Shown: positions 33,341 through 49,409, counted from the stretch's first letter. The stretch: DNA of 64,000 nucleotides from Terrabacter aerolatus (GCF_007991735.1 NZ_BJYX01000003.1:1-64000), one strand, 5' to 3'. A program made the numbers and translations. Notes: generated by a model from the letters alone, not told the origin.

Positions 33341-33390
33341 ACCGGCGTCCGGCGTCCGGCGGGGTTGACCACCCCACCGGACGCCGGTCC
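33341..33390 (-). terminator. Terminator after the large secreted nuclease
   Basis: A GC-rich inverted repeat (CCGGCGTCCGG on one arm, CCGGACGCCGG on the other, extended by GGGG/CCCC) with a short loop lies 22 bases after the nuclease stop and before ptrB. No T tract. The left arm contains a second copy of GGCGTCC, so alternative pairings exist. Confidence 0.7.
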
Positions 33391-33411
33391 GTCGCGCGTC
33401 GTCTGCTGCGG

Positions 33412-36828
<3,417 letters not shown>

Positions 36829-36945
36829 GAGTTCCTCCCTGGGACCGGCTCCTCCGCTCGGTCTGCGCGTCACCCTAGACCGCGGTCGCCGACCTCGCGC
36901 GGCGAGAGGGCCACACCTTCCTGAACGCTCGGTGACAACCGGCTG

Positions 36946-37932
36946 TCAGTTCCCGGGGTGAGCCGGCCAGGTCCCCGGCCAGGCGGCGAGACGGCGCCGG
37001 GTGACGAAGCGACGCGGCGTCCCGTCGACCGGGTCGTCGAAGGCGAGGACGGCCGCCAGGAGCTGCAGCGGCGCCGTGAAGTCGTCGAGCGGGACGTCCC
37101 GCTCCACCGGGTAGAGGGGGTCGTCGGCGATGGGGATCCCGAGGCCCGCGAGATGGCACCGCAGCTGGTGGGTGCGCCCCGTCCTCGGCGTCAGGCGGTA
37201 GAGCCCGACGCTCTCCCCCGACCCACCGCGCCGGGTCACCGTGTCGATGAGCTCCACCAGGGTCTCGGCGTTGGGCTCGGCCCCGCCGACCTCATGGGCC
37301 TGGTGGGTGCCGTGCTCCTTGACGAGGTGGGTGCGACGGACGAGCGGCAGGTCGAGGTCGTCGCGGACCGGCGCGACCGCGAGGTACTCCTTGTGCACGA
37401 GGCCGTCGGCGAAGACGCCCTGGTAGGCGCCTCGCCACCGTTGCTCGGTGGTGAACATCAGCACGCCGGCCGTCGGGCGGTCGAGGCGGTGGGCCGGAGT
37501 GAGGCGCTCCTCTCCGGTGAGCACCCGCGTGCGAGCCAGGGCGCTCTGCACCACGTGGCGCCCGCGCGGCATCGTCGCCATGTCGTGGGGCTTGTCCACG
37601 ACGACGATGCGGTCGTCGTGGTGCAGCACGACCGGCGTCTCGGGGTGGGCGACCTCGTCCGGGAGGTCACGGTGCGCCCAGACCGCCGACTGGGGCACGA
37701 ACGGCGCGTCGGCCGGGACGGGCGCCCCCGAGGCGTCCACGAACTCGCCGCCCCTGAGCATGCGGTCGACCTCGTCGGGCGTCAGGCCCGGAGAGAGCCG
37801 CTCCACGAGGTGGTCGCGCAGGGACACCCACGGGCCGGCCTGCGGCATACGGAAGCGTTGGGCGTCGACACCGTGCCGAGGGGGCAGCGGCGACGGCGGG
37901 ATGGGTCCGCGGGCCACCTCAGCCACCCCCAC
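36946..37932 (-). CDS. RluA-family pseudouridine synthase
   Basis: Probable rRNA pseudouridine synthase, 328 residues, with the catalytic aspartate in PAHRLDRPTAG (D151), the VVVDKPHDMATMPRG strand and RTGRTHQLRCHLAG. The N-terminal part (about 40-90) is shorter than a normal S4 domain. HRLDRPTAG instead of HRLDxxTSG marks the subgroup found in actinobacteria; the target base is unknown. The GTG start at 37932 overlaps the upstream gene by 14 bases; in-frame GTGs at 37926 and 37917 are alternatives. Confidence 0.9.
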   Translation of the reverse strand: MGVAEVARGPIPPSPLPPRHGVDAQRFRMPQAGPWVSLRDHLVERLSPGLTPDEVDRMLRGGEFVDASGAPVPADAPFVPQSAVWAHRDLPDEVAHPETPVVLHHDDRIVVVDKPHDMATMPRGRHVVQSALARTRVLTGEERLTPAHRLDRPTAGVLMFTTEQRWRGAYQGVFADGLVHKEYLAVAPVRDDLDLPLVRRTHLVKEHGTHQAHEVGGAEPNAETLVELIDTVTRRGGSGESVGLYRLTPRTGRTHQLRCHLAGLGIPIADDPLYPVERDVPLDDFTAPLQLLAAVLAFDDPVDGTPRRFVTRRRLAAWPGTWPAHPGN

Positions 37933-39033
37933 CGGATGCGGCGACGGGGACGACCTCGACCTCGGCGTCGAGGAAGGTCCCGTAGCGGGCGGCTGCCTGC
38001 TCCACCTCGCGCCAGCGGCGTGCGGGGAGGTCGGCGAACGGCGTGACCTCGAGCTGCACGCGGTCCCGTCCCTGGACGCGCCGCCAGGTGCCCGTCACCT
38101 CGCCGTCGACGACGATCGTCGGCTTGAAGACCATGTTGCGGCCGGGCACGACCTCGACGACGCGCTCGGGTGGGAGGGTCACGTCGCGCGACTTGTAGCC
38201 GAGGAGGAACTCGTCCCACTGCGGCAGCAGGAGCATGCCCCCCGGCCCTTCGGAGACCTCCCGCGCGTCCACGTGCGTCAGCCACGTCTGTCCGTCGAGG
38301 TGCTCCCGCACGATGCGGTCGCCGACGAGCGCGAGCGCCTCACGGGCCAGCCCGAGGGGCTTGAGCAGCCAGCCGGCGAGGTCCCTCTCGGTGACCGGCC
38401 CGTGGCTGCGCACGTAGCGCTCGGCGACCGTCGCCAGCCCCTCCTCACGGGAAGGCTTGCGGGAGTGGGGAACCCACTTGTCGATGAGGACGAAGCTCGG
38501 CTGCTTGCCGATGAGCGGGCCCTGGCAGATGAGGCCGCTCATGCAGTGGTGACCGATGAGGTGGTAGTTGCGCTGGCCGCTCGGGTCGATGCCGTGCTCG
38601 AGGAGCAGGGAGGCGACGTCGGGCCGGCTCATCGGCCGGCGCAGGTGCTCCTCGAAGAGGCGCCCCGAGAGCTCGACCTCGGCCTCGGTGATGCCGAGCT
38701 GGGCGAAGCGGGTCGCGAGGGTCGTGCTGCGCGGGGAGGCGAGCAGCTCGCACATCCACCGGGCGTCCTCGGCCGGGACCCAGTGGATCGTGCCGCGCAT
38801 CGGCCACGTGCGCACGACCTCACGGTCGCTGACCGCCTGCTCGACCTGGGCGAGGGTCAGACCGGAGCGCACCCCGAGCGACCAGGCGCCACTGGCGTAG
38901 TCCTGGGCCTGGAGCGCCCCGAGCTCACGAGCCACGTCGAGCGCCGACACCGGGCCGGGCGCATCGAGGCGGGGCTCCAGCCCGAGCGCAGCGACCCGCG
39001 CGCGACGCATCCGCCGCCGCTCGGCCTCGCGCA

Positions 39034-39034
<1 letters not shown>
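37919..39034 (-). CDS. HTH_42 winged-helix protein, AlkZ/YcaQ-like DNA glycosylase candidate
   Basis: A 371-residue member of the winged-helix family HTH_42 (DUF1006), which includes the interstrand-crosslink glycosylases AlkZ and YcaQ/AlkX. The N-terminal winged helix ends in LGALQAQDYASGAW, where Q42-A-Q44 fits the catalytic QxQ pair of AlkZ. Other family blocks are TWPMRGTIHWV, RPMSRPDV and the C-terminal MVFKPTIVVDGEVTGTWRR. Function as a glycosylase is inferred from the family. The ATG at 39034 shares one base with the dnaE stop (TGATG), so it is translated behind the replicative polymerase. Confidence 0.88.
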
Positions 39035-42627
<3,593 letters not shown>

Positions 42628-42635
42628 CGTGGACG

Positions 42636-42641
42636 AGTCTA
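42636..42641 (-). promoter_or_regulatory. -10 hexamer of dnaE
   Basis: TAGACT on the minus strand ends 8 bases before the dnaE ATG, with no ribosome binding site between. It suggests a leaderless dnaE mRNA. The 12-bp repeats at 42667-42726 start 25 bases upstream, roughly where a -35 or activator site would be. Confidence 0.55.
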
Positions 42642-42666
42642 AGCCTCCGCTCGGACACTCCTCGGC

Positions 42667-42726
42667 GTGTCGGGGCGGGGTGTCGGGCGGGGTCTCGGAC
42701 GGGGTGTCGGAGGGGGTGTCGTCGGG
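42667..42726. repeat. Five 12-bp tandem repeats upstream of dnaE
   Basis: Five head-to-tail units of 12 bases, consensus GGTGTCGGGCGG on the plus strand with one to three changes per copy. They lie in the 197-base gap between rluD and dnaE, just upstream of the probable dnaE -10. Not coding on present evidence. They could be binding sites or a slippage product. Confidence 0.9.
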
Positions 42727-42824
42727 ACGCCAGCATCACCCCGTCCGGAGCAGGCCCTGGGCGCTCGCAGCCCCCGGACGGCATACGCCATCAGCCTTCA
42801 CGGTGAGGTGGAGGGTTAGAGTCC

Positions 42825-43757
42825 TCAGAAGGTGGCGACGATGTCGAGGGCCCGCTGCAGGTCCTCGGGGTAGGGGCTCTCGAAGTGGACGTACTCCCCC
42901 GTGCCCGGGTGCTCGAAGCCCAGGCCGACGGCGTGCAGCCACTGGCGCTCGAGCCTGAGGCGCGCCGCCAGCTTCGGGTCGGCGCCGTACGTCAGGTCGC
43001 CGCAGCACGGGTGGTGCAGGGCCGCGAAGTGCACGCGGATCTGGTGCGTTCGACCGGTCTCGAGATGGATGTCGAGCAGGCTCGCGTGCCGGAACGCCTC
43101 GATCACCTCGTAGTGCGTCACCGACGGCTTGCCGCTCTTCATGACCGCGAACTTGTAGTCGTGGCCCGGATGACGCCCGATGGGGGCGTCGACCGTGCCG
43201 ACGACCGGGTCGGGCAGGCCCTGGACGAGGGCGTGGTACGTCTTGTCGACCGTCCGGCTGCGGAAGGCCTGCTTGAGGCGCGAGTAGGCGTTCTCGCTCT
43301 TGGCCACGACCATGAGGCCCGACGTGCCGACGTCGAGACGGCTCACGATCCCCTGGCGCTCCGGTGCTCCCGACGTCGAGATCCGGTAGCCGGCGGCCGC
43401 GAGCCCCGAGACGACATCGGGTCCGCTCCACCCGACGCTCGGGTGGGCGGCCACCCCGACGGGCTTGTCGACGACGACGATGTCGTCGTCGTCGTGGACG
43501 ATGGACATGCCCGGAACGGGCTGGGCCACGACCTGCAGGGTGGGCCTCTCCTCGGGCCGCGGCAGCGACACCTCGAGCATCGAGCCGGCCGAGAGCCGCT
43601 CGGACTTGGCGACGGACTTGCCGTCGATGACGACGTGGCCGTCGGCCGCGAGGTCGGCGGCCTTGGTCCGGGAGACCCCGAACAGCCGCGCCACGCCGGC
43701 GTCGACGCGCTCGCCCTCCAGACCGTCCGGCACGAGCACGGTGCGCACGTCAGGCAC
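42825..43757 (-). CDS. rluD: RluD-type pseudouridine synthase
   Basis: Makes pseudouridines in 23S rRNA. The 310 residues have an S4 domain (about 15-75; [20 protein letters not shown]) and a catalytic domain with [14 protein letters not shown] (aspartate D142), [13 protein letters not shown] and [14 protein letters not shown]. The GTG at 43757 has GGGGA upstream and overlaps the lspA end by 8 bases. The symbol is given by family and by its place next to lspA; the exact target positions are not proven. Confidence 0.93.
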   Translation of the reverse strand: MPDVRTVLVPDGLEGERVDAGVARLFGVSRTKAADLAADGHVVIDGKSVAKSERLSAGSMLEVSLPRPEERPTLQVVAQPVPGMSIVHDDDDIVVVDKPVGVAAHPSVGWSGPDVVSGLAAAGYRISTSGAPERQGIVSRLDVGTSGLMVVAKSENAYSRLKQAFRSRTVDKTYHALVQGLPDPVVGTVDAPIGRHPGHDYKFAVMKSGKPSVTHYEVIEAFRHASLLDIHLETGRTHQIRVHFAALHHPCCGDLTYGADPKLAARLRLERQWLHAVGLGFEHPGTGEYVHFESPYPEDLQRALDIVATF

Positions 43758-44496
43758 GGTCGTCGTCCCCCTGTCGGTGCGCAGCACGCGGTTCGGACGC
43801 ACCTGCGGCGCCGGGCGTCCCGGTCGCCCCGGTCGCCCCGTCGGTCTGTCGCGTCATGTCGGTCTCGCCGTTCGTGGTGGTCGTGCCCGTGACCGCGGAG
43901 GCGTCACGAGAGGTGTCGGTGGGCGAGGAGGTGTCACCACGGCCGTGGTCGCGGCGCCCGTCGACCCCGATGCCGAGGATCGCGAGGATGACGATGAGCC
44001 CGGCCGCGGAGACGATCCAGATGTCGGCGACGTTGCCGATGAACCAGCGGTTGTAGTCGATGAAGTCGACGACGTGGCCCTTGCCGCCGCCCGGGGGTCG
44101 GACGAACCGGTCGGTGAGGTTGCCGATCGCGGCCCCGAGCAGCAGGCCGAGCGCGATGGCCCAGGCGCGCGACCCGAGCTGGCGCGAGACGACGATGATC
44201 GCGACGAGCACGGCCAGCGCGATGCCGGTCATGACCCACGTGTTGCTCGCCCCGAGCGAGAGAGCCGCGCCGGGGTTGCCGATGAGCTTGAACCGGATGA
44301 GCTCGCCGACGAACGGCCGCGGCTCGCCGTCACCGAGCACGTCGAGGGCGACCATCTTCGTCAGCTGGTCACTGACGTAGGCGAGCACCGCGACCACGCC
44401 CAGGACGACGAACAGTCGCCTGCGGCGGTCGGCCCTCGGTCGGGTCTCCTCGGCGGACGTCGTGCTCACGGCCTCGGTCGATGTAGTGGTGGACAC
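43750..44496 (-). CDS. lspA: Lipoprotein signal peptidase (signal peptidase II)
   Basis: Membrane aspartic protease that cuts diacylated prolipoproteins. The 248 residues show four membrane helices, NPGAALSLG (74-82), and the catalytic aspartates D144 in GHVVDFID and D158 in NVADIWIV. Compared with typical members of about 160-200 residues it has a long hydrophilic Thr/Gly/Asp-rich C-terminal tail (about 180-248) of unknown role. The GTG at 44496 is the likely start; a GTG nine codons later is possible. It overlaps rluD. Confidence 0.95.
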   Translation of the reverse strand: MSTTTSTEAVSTTSAEETRPRADRRRRLFVVLGVVAVLAYVSDQLTKMVALDVLGDGEPRPFVGELIRFKLIGNPGAALSLGASNTWVMTGIALAVLVAIIVVSRQLGSRAWAIALGLLLGAAIGNLTDRFVRPPGGGKGHVVDFIDYNRWFIGNVADIWIVSAAGLIVILAILGIGVDGRRDHGRGDTSSPTDTSRDASAVTGTTTTNGETDMTRQTDGATGATGTPGAAGASEPRAAHRQGDDDRA

Positions 44497-44501
44497 GCCA
44501 C

Positions 44502-44522
44502 CGACCCCCGCTCGGGGGGTCG
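44502..44522 (-). terminator. GC hairpin between the DksA-like gene and lspA
   Basis: An 8-bp perfect stem (CGACCCCC with GGGGGTCG) in the 44-base gap, directly before the lspA start. There is no T tract. It may weaken read-through or act on lspA translation; it need not be a full terminator. Confidence 0.35.
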
Positions 44523-44540
44523 ACGTGGCGTGGTCTGGCT

Positions 44541-45431
44541 TCAGTGGCGGTCCTGCTTCTCCTGGCATGTCATGCACAGGGTCGCACGAGGACGGGCCTG
44601 AAGTCGAAGCTTGCCGATGGGGTTGCCGCAGTTCTCGCAGATGCCGTAGGTGCCACCCTCGAGCTGCTCGAGGGCGTGCTCGGCCTGGCGCAGGCTCGCA
44701 CGCGCGTTCGCGGCCACGGAGATCTCGTGCTCGCGCTCCGCGGTCTTGGCGCCGGCGTCGGCCTGGTCGTCGCCCGAGCCGTCGCCCGAGGCGCGCAGCA
44801 GGTCGTCGAGCTCGTCCTCGGCCAGCTTGAGCTCGACGCGGTGCTGCTCGATCTCCTCGAGGAGCACGCCGCGGACCTCGCTGATCTCGTCCTCGCTCCA
44901 GGGGCTCTCGTCGTCCTTGACCCGGAGCTGCTCGGCGATCTTGCGCGCGCTGGGGCGGCCCGCGCCCGCAGCCTTGGCAGCCGTCTTGGCCGTGCTCGCC
45001 GTCGTGCCGGCGGTCGAGCGGGTTCCTGCGGTGGAGCTCGTCGTCACTGCTGCCTTCTTGGTTCGGGTCGCGGGGGCCTTCGCCGCTGTCTTCGCGGCCA
45101 CGGCCCTCGCTGGGGTGGTCTGAGGGGTGCTGGCCCGCTTCGTCGCGGGAGTCTTCGGGGCCGGCGCCTTCTTGGCGGGAGCCGCCTTGGTCACCGACGC
45201 CTTCTTGGCCGGAGCCGCCTTCGTCACCGACGCCTTCTTGGCCGGAGCCGCCTTCGTCACCGACGCCTTCTTGGCCGGGACTGCCTTGCTCGCCGACGCC
45301 TTCTTGGCCGGGACTGCCTTGCTCGCTGACGCCTTCTTGGCCGGAGCCGCCTTCGTGGCTGCTCCGGTCGCCCTGCTCGTGGTTGACCGCTTGACCGCGG
45401 TGGTCGCCGCTGCCGTCTTCTCCGCCGCCAT
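44541..45431 (-). CDS. DksA/TraR zinc-finger protein with lysine-alanine repeat tail
   Basis: A 296-residue protein in two parts. Residues 1-165 are Lys/Ala/Thr-rich and contain five to six copies of the 11-residue unit [11 protein letters not shown] (about 30-90), resembling histone-H1-like or Lsr-type DNA-binding tails. Residues 165-296 are a coiled-coil arm plus a C4 zinc finger (C265-x2-C268, C286-x2-C289), the TraR/DksA fold that enters the RNA polymerase secondary channel. Such tailed DksA-like proteins occur before lspA in actinobacteria. Role: probably transcription control; the DNA-binding idea for the tail is inferred. The ATG at 45431 has GGAGGG. Confidence 0.9.
   Translation of the reverse strand: MAAEKTAAATTAVKRSTTSRATGAATKAAPAKKASASKAVPAKKASASKAVPAKKASVTKAAPAKKASVTKAAPAKKASVTKAAPAKKAPAPKTPATKRASTPQTTPARAVAAKTAAKAPATRTKKAAVTTSSTAGTRSTAGTTASTAKTAAKAAGAGRPSARKIAEQLRVKDDESPWSEDEISEVRGVLLEEIEQHRVELKLAEDELDDLLRASGDGSGDDQADAGAKTAEREHEISVAANARASLRQAEHALEQLEGGTYGICENCGNPIGKLRLQARPRATLCMTCQEKQDRH
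45168..45344. repeat. 33-bp coding tandem repeat
   Basis: About 5.4 copies of a 33-bp unit inside the DksA-like gene, three of them almost identical. It encodes the 11-residue lysine-rich repeat. Length variation between strains by slippage would be expected. Confidence 0.95.
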
Positions 45432-45551
45432 CAGACCCTCCGTCGTTCAAGCAGTCGACGCTGACAAGTGGGGCTGACAATAAGCCCCGTTCGGGTCGTG
45501 CACAAACGCGAAACGCTCAGGAGGCCAAAGTGTTCGCCCCTCAGGACGACA

Positions 45552-45583
45552 CAGGCCGCCCGGGAGGGTTCCCGGGCGGCCTG
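45552..45583 (-). terminator. Terminator of divIVA
   Basis: A perfect 14-bp stem (CAGGCCGCCCGGGA and its complement) with a GGGT loop, 24 bases after the divIVA stop. No T tract on the minus strand, as common in this genome. Confidence 0.85.
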
Positions 45584-45606
45584 CGCGCGTCTGTTCGAGG
45601 TGGGGC

Positions 45607-46881
45607 TCAGCCCTGGTTGCCGTCTCCGGCACCGGCGCGGGCCGGCTCCTGGGCACTCGAGTCGAGGTCGTGGAGCTGACCCTCGATGTAGGACTTGAGG
45701 TTGCTGCGGTAGTTCTTCTCGAAGCCTCGCAGCTCGGAGATCTTGCGGTCGAGCAGGCCCTTCTGCTTGTCGAGCTCCTCAAGGAGGGCGGCCTTCTTCT
45801 GCTGGGCCTCGGCGACCATGCCGGTGGCGCGCTCGCGCGCCTCGGTCAGCATCTCGTCGCGCTTGGTCGTGGCCTCGGCGATCATCTGGTCGCGCTGCGA
45901 GGTGGCCTCGGTGATCATCTGGTCGCGCTGCGAGGTAGCCTCGGCGATCATCTGGTCGCGCTGGGCGGCGGCGGCGGCTGCGATCTGCTCGGCCTCCTGG
46001 GTCGCCTCGTCGTGGCGGTTCTGACCGGCGCTGATGAGCTCGTCGTGGCGCGACTGGGCGGCGGCGAGCATCTCGCGGTGGCGGTTCTCGGCCTCGGAGA
46101 TGAGCTCGTTGCGTCGGGTCTCACCGGCGGCCACGTGCTCGTCGTGCAGGCGCTGGGCCAGGGCGATGACCCCGGCGGCGTCGAGGTTGCCCGAGGCGGC
46201 TGCGGCAGCCGGCGCTGCGGCGGCGGCGACCGGGGCCTCCGGCGCGGCGACGGGCGCCTTGGCGGCCTTGGCGGCCTCCTCACGCAGTCGTGCGGCCTCG
46301 GCAGCGGCGGCGTCGGCGTCTGCCTGGGCCTTCGCGGCGCGCTCCTCGGAGGCTCGGGCGTTCTCCTGGGCCTTGGTCAGCTTGGCCTCGGCGTCGGCGA
46401 CCTGCGAGTTGAGCCCGTTGAGCTTGGCCTGGGCGTCGTTGAGGGCCTGCGAGTCGACGGCCGACTTCGCGGTCGCCTCGGCACGCTCGGCCTCGGCCTT
46501 GGCGCGGTCGATGCGCTCCTTGGCGGCGCGCTCGGCGTTCTCGGCATCCGCCTTGGCCTTGGCTGCCCGGTCCGACGCTGCCTTGAAGGCGCGCTCGGCA
46601 TCCTGGATCTTCGCGGTCAGACCACCGAGCTTGGCCTCGTCGCCGGGGCGACCGACGGCAGGCATCGCCGCCGTGGGACCGTCGGCACGCACGGCCGACT
46701 GGTTCTTGCTCGCGCGGCAGTCGTTGAGCTGCTTCAGGTAGTCGTCACGCTGCTCGATGAGCGAACGCATCTCCGCCACGATCTCGTCGAGGAAGTCGTC
46801 AACGTCCCGCTCCTCGTAGCCACGACGGAACTGCGTGGTCTGGAAGTGCTTGTTGAGCACCTGTTCTGGCGTAAGCGCCAT
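45607..46881 (-). CDS. divIVA: DivIVA/Wag31-like coiled-coil protein
   Basis: Polar and septal scaffold that recruits the cell-wall growth machinery. The 424 residues carry the N-terminal membrane-binding DivIVA signature (TPEQVLNKHF, RRGYEERDVDDFLDEIV, about 4-35), then long coiled coils broken by an Ala/Pro-rich hinge (about 205-235), and three tandem 11-residue repeats QRDQMIAEATS (307-339), a hendecad pattern. This is longer than typical Wag31 (about 260). The ATG at 46881 is preceded by GAGGTGA. Last gene of the ftsZ-sepF-yggT-divIVA block; its upstream region shares an element with that of ftsZ. Confidence 0.95.
   Translation of the reverse strand: MALTPEQVLNKHFQTTQFRRGYEERDVDDFLDEIVAEMRSLIEQRDDYLKQLNDCRASKNQSAVRADGPTAAMPAVGRPGDEAKLGGLTAKIQDAERAFKAASDRAAKAKADAENAERAAKERIDRAKAEAERAEATAKSAVDSQALNDAQAKLNGLNSQVADAEAKLTKAQENARASEERAAKAQADADAAAAEAARLREEAAKAAKAPVAAPEAPVAAAAAPAAAAASGNLDAAGVIALAQRLHDEHVAAGETRRNELISEAENRHREMLAAAQSRHDELISAGQNRHDEATQEAEQIAAAAAAQRDQMIAEATSQRDQMITEATSQRDQMIAEATTKRDEMLTEARERATGMVAEAQQKKAALLEELDKQKGLLDRKISELRGFEKNYRSNLKSYIEGQLHDLDSSAQEPARAGAGDGNQG
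45865..45963. repeat. 33-bp tandem repeat within divIVA
   Basis: Three nearly identical 33-bp copies encoding QRDQMIAEATS/QRDQMITEATS. They fit the coiled-coil register (11-residue period) and look like recent duplication. Confidence 0.9.
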
Positions 46882-46889
46882 GTGTCACC

Positions 46890-46944
46890 TCGATACAGAC
46901 GTAATGGTTCGGGTCAACGCTATCTAACGTTCCGGTCACGAACC
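46890..46944 (-). promoter_or_regulatory. divIVA promoter region with GGTTCGTGACC element
   Basis: Minus strand: TTGACC (46912-46917), 16 bases, TATCGA (46890-46895), 8 bases, then the divIVA ATG. This would be another leaderless-type promoter, although a GAGGTGA sits in the same gap, so leadered translation from an upstream start is equally possible. Farther up is GGTTCGTGACC (46934-46944), identical to an element before ftsZ. GTGACC is followed after 5 bases by GTTAGA, a weak second half-site. Confidence 0.55.
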
Positions 46945-47009
46945 AAAGCCATGCTCACAGATCGGCGTGTGTCCCCTGTGGCTGTCGGGACGACATGACC
47001 ACCGATCGG

Positions 47010-47294
47010 TCAGAAGAAGCTCGGCACGTTGAGAGCGAGAGAGGTCAGCAACATCAGGACGAGGAAGCTGAGGTCTAGTCGGACGCCGCCGAGGTTCGGC
47101 GACGGGATCACCTTGCGCAGGGCGCGCAGCGGCGGGTCGGTCACGGTGTAGACGGCCTCGGCCAGGACGAGGACGACCCCGGAGGGCCGCCACGACCGAG
47201 CCAGCACCTGCACCCAGTCGATGACGAAGCGACCGATGAGGGCGATGAAGAAGGTGAAGACCACCACCCCGTAGATCGTCCAGAACGCGTCCAT
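47010..47294 (-). CDS. yggT: YggT family membrane protein
   Basis: A 94-residue integral membrane protein with two hydrophobic segments (about 4-26 and 73-92) separated by the family motif EAVYTVTDPPLRALRKVIP. Function not established; in Gram-positive bacteria it sits with sepF and divIVA and is linked to division-site membrane organisation. The ATG at 47294 begins MDAFWTIYG. It lies between sepF and divIVA. Confidence 0.93.
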   Translation of the reverse strand: MDAFWTIYGVVVFTFFIALIGRFVIDWVQVLARSWRPSGVVLVLAEAVYTVTDPPLRALRKVIPSPNLGGVRLDLSFLVLMLLTSLALNVPSFF

Positions 47295-47395
47295 GTCCGT
47301 CAGTGTCCCTGATTCGGGGCCCGGAGTGTGAACCGGGGTCCGGACCGGCTCGCCCGCGAACCCCGCTTCGTGCTCGCTCGGTCCGGCTCGGACGC

Positions 47396-47878
47396 TCAGC
47401 TCTGGTTGAAGAAGCCGCGCGTCGAGGCGGCCGGGGCCTCGGGCTCGTCGGCGGAGATCTCGACGTGGGCCGGCGAGAGGAGGAACACCTTGGAGGTGAC
47501 CCGCTCGATCGTGCCGTGGAGTCCGAAGACGAGGCCGGCCGCGAAGTCGACGAGACGCTTGGCGTCGGCGTCGTCCATGTCGCTGAGGTTCATGATGACC
47601 GGCACCTGGTCGCGGAACCACTCGCCGATGTTCTTGGCCTCGTTGTAGGTCCGCGGGTGGATCGTCGTGATCCGGTTGAGCGAACCGACCTCCACGTCGC
47701 GCACGACGGCGGCCACGGGTCGCTTGGTGGGCAGCTGGGTCACCGCTGCGGTGTGCTCGGACTCGTCGTCGTAGCGGTCGGAGTCGTCGTAGGCGTCGTA
47801 CTCGTCGTAACGCTCGTGACGCTGGTCCTCCTCGCTGAGTCCGAGGTACACCATCGTCTTGCGCAGTGCCCCTGCCAT
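47396..47878 (-). CDS. sepF: Cell division protein SepF
   Basis: Membrane anchor of the Z ring; in actinobacteria, which lack FtsA, it is the main tether of FtsZ. The 160 residues comprise an N-terminal membrane-binding amphipathic helix ([13 protein letters not shown]), an acidic Tyr/Asp linker (about 17-48) and the SepF core (about 65-150; [31 protein letters not shown]). The ATG at 47878 has GGGAG. It follows yggS by 40 bases. Confidence 0.97.
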   Translation of the reverse strand: MAGALRKTMVYLGLSEEDQRHERYDEYDAYDDSDRYDDESEHTAAVTQLPTKRPVAAVVRDVEVGSLNRITTIHPRTYNEAKNIGEWFRDQVPVIMNLSDMDDADAKRLVDFAAGLVFGLHGTIERVTSKVFLLSPAHVEISADEPEAPAASTRGFFNQS

Positions 47879-47918
47879 GGCCAACTCCCAAAACGTCGGA
47901 TTGTGATCGCTGCCGACG

Positions 47919-48659
47919 TTACAGAAGTGACGGGCGGGAACCGAGGATTGCGGTGCCGACACGCAGGTGTGTCGCACCGTGGCGCAGCCCTGCCTCGAGG
48001 TCGCCGCTCATTCCCGCTGAGATCCAGTCGGCCTGCGGGTGCCGATCGCGTATGCCGTCCGCGACCTCCCGGAGCCGGGTGAAGGCCGCGTCGGGGTCGG
48101 CTCCGAGGGGCGCGACGGCCATGACACCGCGCAGGTCGAGACGGTCCTGTGCCGCAACGGCATCGGCGAGGCCCTCGACGTCGTGCGGCAGCACGCCACC
48201 ACGGGAGGTGTCCCCGTCGAGGCTGACCTGGAGCAGGACCCTGAGTCGCCGGTCCGCGGCGTGCGCCCCCTTGGCGAGGGCCGTCACGAGCTTGGCCCGG
48301 TCGACCGACTCGACGACGTCGGCGTACGCGGCGACGTGCGCGGCCTTGTTGCTCTGCAGCTGACCGATGAAGTGCAGCGTCAGGTCAGGCTCCCCCGCGT
48401 CCGAGAGCGCCTGCCGGACCTCGCGGAACTTCTCGCCCGCCTCCTGGTCGCGGTTCTCGCCGAAGTGCCGCTCACCCAGGTGGTGGAGCAGCAGCACGTC
48501 CGAGGCCGGGAAGTACTTGGTGACCACGACGAGCGTGACATCGGCGGGGTCGCGGCCGGCCTCCGCGCAGCCCCTGGCGATGCGCTCGTGGACGGCGGCG
48601 AGGTTGTCGCGCAGCTGCCCGGCACGCGCCTCGGCCCCTGCGACGGGGGCGCTGGTCAC
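47919..48659 (-). CDS. yggS: YggS-family PLP homeostasis protein
   Basis: Non-catalytic PLP-binding TIM-barrel protein that buffers pyridoxal phosphate. The 246 residues show the PLP lysine in [10 protein letters not shown] (K48), [20 protein letters not shown] and the end [23 protein letters not shown]-type signature. The GTG at 48659 overlaps pgeF (GTGA). Confidence 0.96.
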   Translation of the reverse strand: MTSAPVAGAEARAGQLRDNLAAVHERIARGCAEAGRDPADVTLVVVTKYFPASDVLLLHHLGERHFGENRDQEAGEKFREVRQALSDAGEPDLTLHFIGQLQSNKAAHVAAYADVVESVDRAKLVTALAKGAHAADRRLRVLLQVSLDGDTSRGGVLPHDVEGLADAVAAQDRLDLRGVMAVAPLGADPDAAFTRLREVADGIRDRHPQADWISAGMSGDLEAGLRHGATHLRVGTAILGSRPSLL

Positions 48660-49402
48660 GAGGCGACCTCCCGGAGGGCCACGACGCCGGCGAAGCGCCC
48701 GGTCCGGCCGTCACGCCGGTAGGAGTACAGGTCGGCACTCTCACGCGAGCAGCCCGGGATCCACCGGACCGCGACATCGGCCGACGCGAGCTGCTCGACG
48801 ACACCGGCCGCCACGTCGATGGCGGGCGTCCCGGTCCACGAGCGCGCTGCCGACGACGGGGCGACCGAGGCCGCAGCCGCGGACATCTCCGGCGGCACCT
48901 CGTAGCAGCGGCCGCACACCGACGGGCCGACCGTCGCCGAGACGGAGGTCGCGCCCAGGTCGCGCATCGCCCCGACGGCGCGGCCGACGATGCCGGCGAG
49001 CATGCCAGGCCTGCCTGCGTGGACGGCGCCCACGACACCGGCGCGCGCGTCGTGGAGGAGCACGGGCACGCAGTCGGCGACGAGGACGCCGAGGGCGAGC
49101 CCGCGGGTGCGCGTGACGATGCCGTCCACGGCGGGGGGCTGCGCACCCCAGGGCCCGTCGACCTCGACGACGTCGGCGCCGTGGACCTGGTTCATCAGCA
49201 CGAGGTGCCCCCGGGGGACGTCGAGCTCGTCGGCCAGTGCGGCTCGGTTGCCCTCGACGTCTGCCGGGTCGTCACCCACGTGACCGCCGAGGTTGAGCCC
49301 GGCATACGGCCCGCGCCCCCGTCCCGACGAACGGCCCGTGAAGCCGACGTCGACCGGGTAGCTCTCGCCGTCGCTCGCGATGGTGGTGCGCCAGTAGAAC
49401 AC
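48656..49402 (-). CDS. pgeF: PgeF/YfiH-type peptidoglycan-editing purine phosphorylase
   Basis: Multicopper-oxidase-like DUF152 protein. Family members phosphorolyse or deaminate purine nucleosides and remove misplaced serine from cell-wall precursors. The metal-binding residues appear in NQVHGADV, LVADCVPVLL and VHAGRPG. The start is uncertain: GTG at 49402 (chosen; it lies 7 bases after a TAGGTT -10 hexamer and gives the family-like start FYWR), GTG at 49408, or TTG at 49411. Length 248 residues. It has its own promoter behind the ftsZ terminator. Confidence 0.93.
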   Translation of the reverse strand: MFYWRTTIASDGESYPVDVGFTGRSSGRGRGPYAGLNLGGHVGDDPADVEGNRAALADELDVPRGHLVLMNQVHGADVVEVDGPWGAQPPAVDGIVTRTRGLALGVLVADCVPVLLHDARAGVVGAVHAGRPGMLAGIVGRAVGAMRDLGATSVSATVGPSVCGRCYEVPPEMSAAAASVAPSSAARSWTGTPAIDVAAGVVEQLASADVAVRWIPGCSRESADLYSYRRDGRTGRFAGVVALREVAS

Positions 49403-49409
49403 GGGCACC

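Noticed and set aside
42667-42726. Possible CRISPR-like array
   Set aside because: Units are contiguous 12-mers without spacers, so this is a simple tandem repeat.
45168-45344. Possible CRISPR or mobile repeat in the 33-bp array
   Set aside because: It is in frame within the DksA-like gene and encodes an 11-residue repeat.
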